Shown here in pieces: positions 6,320 through 9,694 of a stretch of 9,694 nucleotides of DNA (positions are counted from its first letter, which is position 1; each line of letters opens with the position of its first letter). Origin of the DNA: Elusimicrobiota bacterium (GTDB lineage Bacteria > Elusimicrobiota > Elusimicrobia > 2-01-FULL-59-12 > JACPXA01); contig JACPXA010000180.1 of assembly GCA_016196785.1 (NCBI GenBank), positions 1-9,694 of the forward strand, read 5' to 3'. Position numbers and translations under genes: made by a program. The notes under the pieces are model-generated. The model worked only from the letters and a program-made list of their open reading frames with translations. It was not told the origin of the DNA and ran no database searches.

Positions 6320-6953
6320 AGAAACGGTGTAACCGCTTTCGAGTAAGTGGAACAAGGAGACGCGGGAAGGTTTGTAGGGAGTGGACGCATAGTAGGCGCT
6401 CCGCTAAGGCCAAGGGCTCGATATGAACCCCGTACTTCAGCCGAACCCACTTCAGCAAGCTCAGCCATTTGAGGTGGGGTAGCGCCTGAAAAAGAAAAAA
6501 CAAGTCAACGAAATCCTTAGACTCAAGGCGTTCTGAAACCGCATGCACCTTGTTCACCGCGATGTCTAGGAGAGACTCTACCTGTAACCCCTTCCAGTGG
6601 GTAGGCCGTTCAATCGGTTCAAATGGGAAGTAAACGAACTCGACCTTCAGAGGATGGCGAGTCGTTGGTGGTTGAATGAGATAGATTCTCCGGTTCCCAT
6701 GGACCTGTCGAGTCAGTCGTAACCGCCGCCGTTGTAAGGCCTTTTGCCAGGGCCAAAACTGATGGGGAGGCAGTTCACGGACACTGCTAAAGTAGAGATC
6801 CTCAGAGAGCCGGTGCTGAAGGTAGACCGCGGAGAGCGCTGTACCGCCAGTGAAGATGAGCTGTTGCGAGAGGTGCAGCCGGCTGAGGAGGGCAAGCAGT
6901 TCAGTCTGGAGGGGTGTGAGGACGGCTTTCTTACGTCGTTGGACGGCAGACAA
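6270..6953 (-). CDS. AbiEii/AbiGii-family nucleotidyltransferase toxin
   Basis: This 227-residue protein has the AbiEii (PF08843) signature: FTGGTALSAVYLQHRLSEDLYF at residues 34-55, LKVEF at 102-106, and LLDIAVNKVHAVSERLESKDFVDLFFL at 128-154, with the family's Lys (135) and KDxxDL. Characterised members (AbiEii, MenT) are nucleotidyltransferases, and MenT3 modifies tRNA acceptor ends. They act in toxin-antitoxin or abortive-infection systems. The usual D-x-D reads Asp52-Leu-Tyr54, so the second acid is missing. The start is TTG at 6953, forced by an upstream in-frame stop and no ATG/GTG nearby. It overlaps the end of the upstream small gene by 23 bases, indicating translational coupling. 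No clear ribosome site was seen. The 3' end overlaps the yjbQ fragment on the other strand. Confidence 0.85.
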   Translation of the reverse strand: MSAVQRRKKAVLTPLQTELLALLSRLHLSQQLIFTGGTALSAVYLQHRLSEDLYFSSVRELPPHQFWPWQKALQRRRLRLTRQVHGNRRIYLIQPPTTRHPLKVEFVYFPFEPIERPTHWKGLQVESLLDIAVNKVHAVSERLESKDFVDLFFLFQALPHLKWLSLLKWVRLKYGVHIEPLALAERLLCVHSLQTFPRLLVPLTRKRLHRFFISAAQQLTAATSWLR

Positions 6954-7155
6954 TTTTGAGGAGCTTGCGTGTTTCTGGGGCCAGTGTTAATCGTGGTAAT
7001 ACACGACGGATAACCGATTTTGGGAAGCGGCGAACCTCCTTCCAGAGCCCATGATCGAGGAGTTTTTGGAGGAGCCATACCGTCCGTTGTGGGTCTCGTT
7101 TAGGGTTTACCCGCACACGGCCATAGTCCCACGTCCATACCACAATATTTTTCAT
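6931..7155 (-). CDS. Small DUF6922-like protein, probable antitoxin of the AbiEii-type toxin
   Basis: I place the start at ATG 7155 (MKNIVVWTWDYGRVRV), giving 74 residues. A longer frame back to 7239 would have an unlikely Arg/Thr-rich beginning lying upstream of the promoter. The protein is basic: an aromatic strand-like start with WDYG, then helices (RTVWLLQKLLDHGLWKEVRRF, KSVIRRVLPRLTLAPETRKLL). This resembles DUF6922-type proteins often encoded directly before AbiEii toxins, with the 'ii.riL..G...dw..l' pattern. By position and coupling (its 3' end overlaps the toxin start by 23 bases) it is probably the antitoxin. It lacks a recognisable winged-helix AbiEi domain. Family recall is moderate. 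Confidence 0.65.
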   Translation of the reverse strand: MKNIVVWTWDYGRVRVNPKRDPQRTVWLLQKLLDHGLWKEVRRFPKSVIRRVLPRLTLAPETRKLLKIVCRPTT

Positions 7156-7165
7156 GGGCACAAAA

Positions 7166-7171
7166 ATTATA
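7166..7171 (-). promoter_or_regulatory. -10 element upstream of the AbiE-type pair
   Basis: Read on the minus strand, a perfect TATAAT lies here, 10 bases before ATG 7155. A start site about 7 bases past it would leave a leader of only ~4 bases. No convincing -35 lies 16-18 bases upstream (best TCAACT), so the promoter may need an activator or be weak. Confidence 0.45.
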
Positions 7172-7253
7172 GTAAATCTAAACGTGGAAGTTGACCGTCG
7201 GCGCCATTGTCTGGTCGCCCAAAATGATGCACAATACAATGAGTAGATCGCCC

Positions 7254-7667
7254 ATGAAAAGCACCACCGAATATCTTTGGTTTAGCACCAAGGACCGCCG
7301 CGAGCTTATCAACATCACCGATGAAGTGGGAAAGATTGTGACCAAGAGCAGCGTGAAGGAAGGGTTCTGCCTGGTGAGCGCGATGCACATCACCGCCGGC
7401 ATCTGGGTGAACGATGAGGAAGATGGGTTGAAGGCTGACCTCATGGAATTACTAGATCAACTGGCCCCCTTTGGGAAGGACTACCGCCACCATCGTACCG
7501 GGGAAGATAACGGCGATGCCCATCTGAAACGCACTCTCATGCACCACCAGGCCGTGCTCCCCATCACGAAGGGAAAACTGGATTTGGGTCCGTGGGAGCA
7601 GGTCTTCTACGCCGAATTCGACGGCCAGCGCAAAAAACGAGTCGTTATTAAGGTCATCGGCGAATGA
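7254..7667 (+). CDS. yjbQ: YjbQ family protein (UPF0047, secondary thiamine-phosphate synthase-like)
   Basis: This 137-residue protein matches the YjbQ/UPF0047 family end to end: KSTTEYLWFSTKDRRELINITDEV, GFCLVSAMHITAGIWVNDDE-like (here NDEEDG), HHRTGEDNGDAHLKRTLMHH and GKLDLGPWEQVFYAEFDGQRKKRVVIKVIG. E. coli YjbQ can replace ThiE weakly; the true role is unsettled, and His/Glu residues in these motifs are thought to bind metal. The start is ATG 7254, where homology begins. In-frame upstream codons to 7191 add a non-conserved extension. No ribosome site is visible, and a TACAAT at 7235-7240 could be its -10, giving a very short leader. Its stop overlaps an in-frame ATG of the helicase frame (ATGA at 7664-7667). 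Confidence 0.9.
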   Translation: MKSTTEYLWFSTKDRRELINITDEVGKIVTKSSVKEGFCLVSAMHITAGIWVNDEEDGLKADLMELLDQLAPFGKDYRHHRTGEDNGDAHLKRTLMHHQAVLPITKGKLDLGPWEQVFYAEFDGQRKKRVVIKVIGE

Positions 7668-7679
7668 AGGAGCAAAGGA

Positions 7680-7723
7680 CCCTCACCCGCGCTGCGCGCG
7701 GCCTCTCCCTAGGAGGGAGAGGC
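7680..7723 (+). repeat. REP-like palindromic element
   Basis: CCCTCACCC, a GCGC-rich alternating stretch, then CCTCTCCCT-AGG-AGGGAGAGG, a perfect 9-bp stem with a 3-base loop (about 7702-7722). This CCCTCACCC...CCTCTCCC layout is that of short interspersed REP-type repeats of many bacteria, normally found between genes. The left window edge has a similar sequence in reverse (2-22). Confidence 0.6.
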
Positions 7724-7762
7724 GGAAGACAGGCAACAGAGGTAACCGCCCCCTCGCCCCTC

Positions 7763-9694
7763 GTGATAGATGATCCTATCCTTGAAGGGTTGAACCCTGC
7801 CCAGGGGGAGGCGGTGCTGCATGATACGGGGCCGCTGTTGATCGTGGCCGGAGCCGGCACGGGGAAGACCAGCGTGATTACCCGGCGCATCGCCCATCTG
7901 ATTGCCACGAAGAAAGCCCTCCCCCGCGAGATCCTCGCGCTGACCTTTACCGACAAGGCCGCGGCGGAGATGGAAGAGCGGGTGGATGTGTTGGTCCCGT
8001 ACGGGTTCAATGACGTCTGGATCTCCACGTTTCACGCGTTTGGGGACCGGGTCTTGCGGGAGCAGGCGCTGGAGGTTGGGCTGTCACTCGATTTCCAAGT
8101 GCTTACTCGTCCGGAGGCGGCGGTGTTCCTGCGGCAACATCTCTTTGAGCTCCCCTTGAACCACTATCGGCCGCTCGGGAACCCCACCCGGTATCTCCAT
8201 GCCCTCTTGGCACTTTTTTCCAGGGCAAAAGATGAAGATGTGAGTCCTGAGGAGTATCTGGCGTACGCAGCCCGGTTAGAGGCCAACGCCCATTCCGATG
8301 AAGAGCGGGAAGAAACCCGCCGCCAGCGAGAGTTAGCGGAGGCCTATCAGACGTATGAGGTGCTGAAGGCGAAAGAAGGTCTGGTAGATTTCGGCGATCA
8401 AGTGCTCCAAACCCTCAACCTGTTCCGCCGGCGCCCCTCAATCTTGAAAAGCTATCAAGAGCGTTTCAACTATATTCTGGTGGACGAGTTTCAGGATACG
8501 AACTACGCACAGTTTGAGCTGGTCAAGTTACTCGCCACACGACATCGGAACCTGGTGGTGGTGGGTGACGACGATCAGGCGGTGTTCAAGTTTCGGGGGG
8601 CGTGTCTCTCGAACATCCTTCAGTTCCTCGAACAGTATCGCCAGGCTCGTCAGATCGTCCTTACCGAAAACTACCGTTCCACCCAGGCGATTCTGGATGC
8701 CGCATATCGGCTCATCATGCATAACAACCCGGAGCGCCTGGAGGTCCGACAGCACCTCGATAAGCGCCTCCATGCCCAGCGAGCGGGAGGGATGCCAATT
8801 CAGCATCAGCACTTTGACACCCTCTCAAGTGAAGCCGAAGCGGTCGCCCGAAGCCTTCAGGATAAGGTCCAGCGGGGGGAGGTGCGCTACCGGGCCTGCG
8901 CCATCCTGGTCCGCGCCAATGACACCGCGTCGCCCTTTCTCAAGGCGCTGAACGGGCAGGGCATCCCCTGGCGGTTTTCCGGGGCGAGCGGGTTATATGC
9001 CAAGGAAGAGATCCGCCTGCTCCTGGCGTTTCTTCGGACGATTGCCGATCCCTATGATTCAGCCAGCCTCCATTATCTAGCCAGTTCACCGCTGTATGGC
9101 GTGCCACCGCTCGACCTCACGCGCCTGGATCACTTGGCGTACAAGTCGAAACGACCCTTGATGGACATCCTCCAGCGTTTCGAGCAAGAGACGGAGTTGA
9201 TGGGGATTTCACCGGAGGGGGCAGCGAGTCTGACCAAGTTACGCGACGATCTGGTTCGTTATTTGAAGGAAGCCCAGGAGCGAACCGCCAGCGAGGTGCT
9301 CTACCTCTTTCTGAAATTGAGTGGAATCCTGGCGCAGCTCGCGCGCTCTGAGGCCTCGCTCCGCGATGTGGAGCAGGCGCAGAACATCGCTCAGTTCTTT
9401 GAGCAGGTGCGGCGATTCAGTGACATCGCTGAGTATGACCGGGTAGGCCCCTGTGTCGAGTACCTTGATACCTTGGTCCATGCGGGCGACGATCCCCCGG
9501 CCTCCGAGGTGGATGTCGCCGCGGATGAGGTACAAGTGTTAACCCTTCATAAAGCGAAGGGTCTGGAGTTCGACATCGTCTTCTTAGTCGGGGTGGTCGA
9601 GGGCAAATTTCCAGCGCAGGATCGGAGCGAACCGATCCCCCTTCCGGATCCCTTGGTGCGAGATATCCTCACGGTGGGAGACATCCACCTCCAA
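7763..9694 (+). CDS. UvrD/Rep-type SF1A DNA helicase, 3' partial
   Basis: The frame has no stop to the window end (644 codons from GTG 7763). SF1A motifs, in order: LNPAQGEAV (Q motif); AGAGTGKT (Walker A, Lys35); LTFTDKAAAEM (Ia); VDEFQDT (Walker B, from residue 240); VGDDDQAVFKFRG (III, 267 on); TENYRS (301 on); VLTLHKAKGLEFD (V, 592 on), then VFLVGVVEGKFP. This is an ATP-driven 3'-to-5' translocase for DNA repair or replication restart. The final motif VI and any C-terminal nuclease lie outside the window. Wording such as DDDQAVFKFRG followed by SNILQF is that of larger UvrD-like helicases, some with a PD-(D/E)XK nuclease end; that is a guess here. An earlier in-frame ATG at 7664 overlaps the yjbQ stop, but would add 33 Arg/Gly-rich residues translated through the REP-like element, so I prefer GTG 7763. 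Confidence 0.9.
   Translation, partial: MIDDPILEGLNPAQGEAVLHDTGPLLIVAGAGTGKTSVITRRIAHLIATKKALPREILALTFTDKAAAEMEERVDVLVPYGFNDVWISTFHAFGDRVLREQALEVGLSLDFQVLTRPEAAVFLRQHLFELPLNHYRPLGNPTRYLHALLALFSRAKDEDVSPEEYLAYAARLEANAHSDEEREETRRQRELAEAYQTYEVLKAKEGLVDFGDQVLQTLNLFRRRPSILKSYQERFNYILVDEFQDTNYAQFELVKLLATRHRNLVVVGDDDQAVFKFRGACLSNILQFLEQYRQARQIVLTENYRSTQAILDAAYRLIMHNNPERLEVRQHLDKRLHAQRAGGMPIQHQHFDTLSSEAEAVARSLQDKVQRGEVRYRACAILVRANDTASPFLKALNGQGIPWRFSGASGLYAKEEIRLLLAFLRTIADPYDSASLHYLASSPLYGVPPLDLTRLDHLAYKSKRPLMDILQRFEQETELMGISPEGAASLTKLRDDLVRYLKEAQERTASEVLYLFLKLSGILAQLARSEASLRDVEQAQNIAQFFEQVRRFSDIAEYDRVGPCVEYLDTLVHAGDDPPASEVDVAADEVQVLTLHKAKGLEFDIVFLVGVVEGKFPAQDRSEPIPLPDPLVRDILTVGDIHLQ

Noticed and set aside
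6088..6330. Intrinsic terminator after higA or between the convergent genes
   Set aside because: No G+C-rich stem followed by a T run could be found on either strand.
7191..7253. Upstream start for yjbQ (ATG-type codons from 7191 or 7239)
   Set aside because: The added residues are not conserved in the family and would place the start upstream of the candidate -10. Homology begins at ATG 7254.
7654..8035. Two overlapping minus-strand open frames opposite the helicase start
   Set aside because: They lie across clear helicase motifs on the plus strand (Walker A, Ia) and have no family signature.

Overview
The window looks like bacterial chromosomal DNA, G+C-rich by eye (roughly mid-50s percent), probably from an environmental or metagenome-assembled genome. 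No marker gene fixes the taxon. Very long proteins that chain unrelated enzyme domains, with a 'VAGGFHT...ITPRIT' type segment near the left edge, remind me of Omnitrophota and similar candidate phyla. The UvrD-type helicase and YjbQ would also fit Nitrospirota-like bacteria. Treat the taxon as open.

Layout. (1) Positions 1-5423, plus strand: one giant open frame that is already open at the left edge, so the protein starts outside the window. It holds, in order, a membrane-segment-like stretch, a class I methyltransferase-like domain, a Nudix-like domain with a degenerate box, a second methyltransferase-like domain, a hydrophobic module, a weak GNAT-like region, a region with a HEXXH zinc-protease motif, and a second copy of the hydrophobic module. 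The two modules are a 166-bp in-frame duplication, about 92% identical. The last ~90 residues look frameshifted. (2) 5473-6087: a compact higBA toxin-antitoxin operon with a strong promoter that would start transcription at or next to the toxin's GTG, on a palindromic -10. (3) 6128-6319: the first ~24 codons of a yjbQ-like gene, joined to unrelated sequence by a 36-bp element that also occurs in the tail of the giant gene. The two copies bracket higBA. (4) 6270-7155, minus strand: a second toxin-antitoxin pair, a small DUF6922-like protein followed by an AbiEii-family nucleotidyltransferase. (5) 7254-7667: an intact yjbQ, divergent from pair 4. (6) 7664-9694: a UvrD/Rep-type SF1 helicase running off the right edge, with a REP-like palindromic element at its start.

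How it fits together: the stretch from about 5270 to 7250 reads as an accessory island of two unrelated toxin-antitoxin modules, set between the decayed 3' end of a giant gene and a housekeeping-like yjbQ-helicase pair. The yjbQ fragment, the shared 36-bp repeat and the frameshifted tail all point to past rearrangement here. No tRNA, rRNA, CRISPR array or complete insertion sequence was seen. No stretch over 300 bases lacks a gene.
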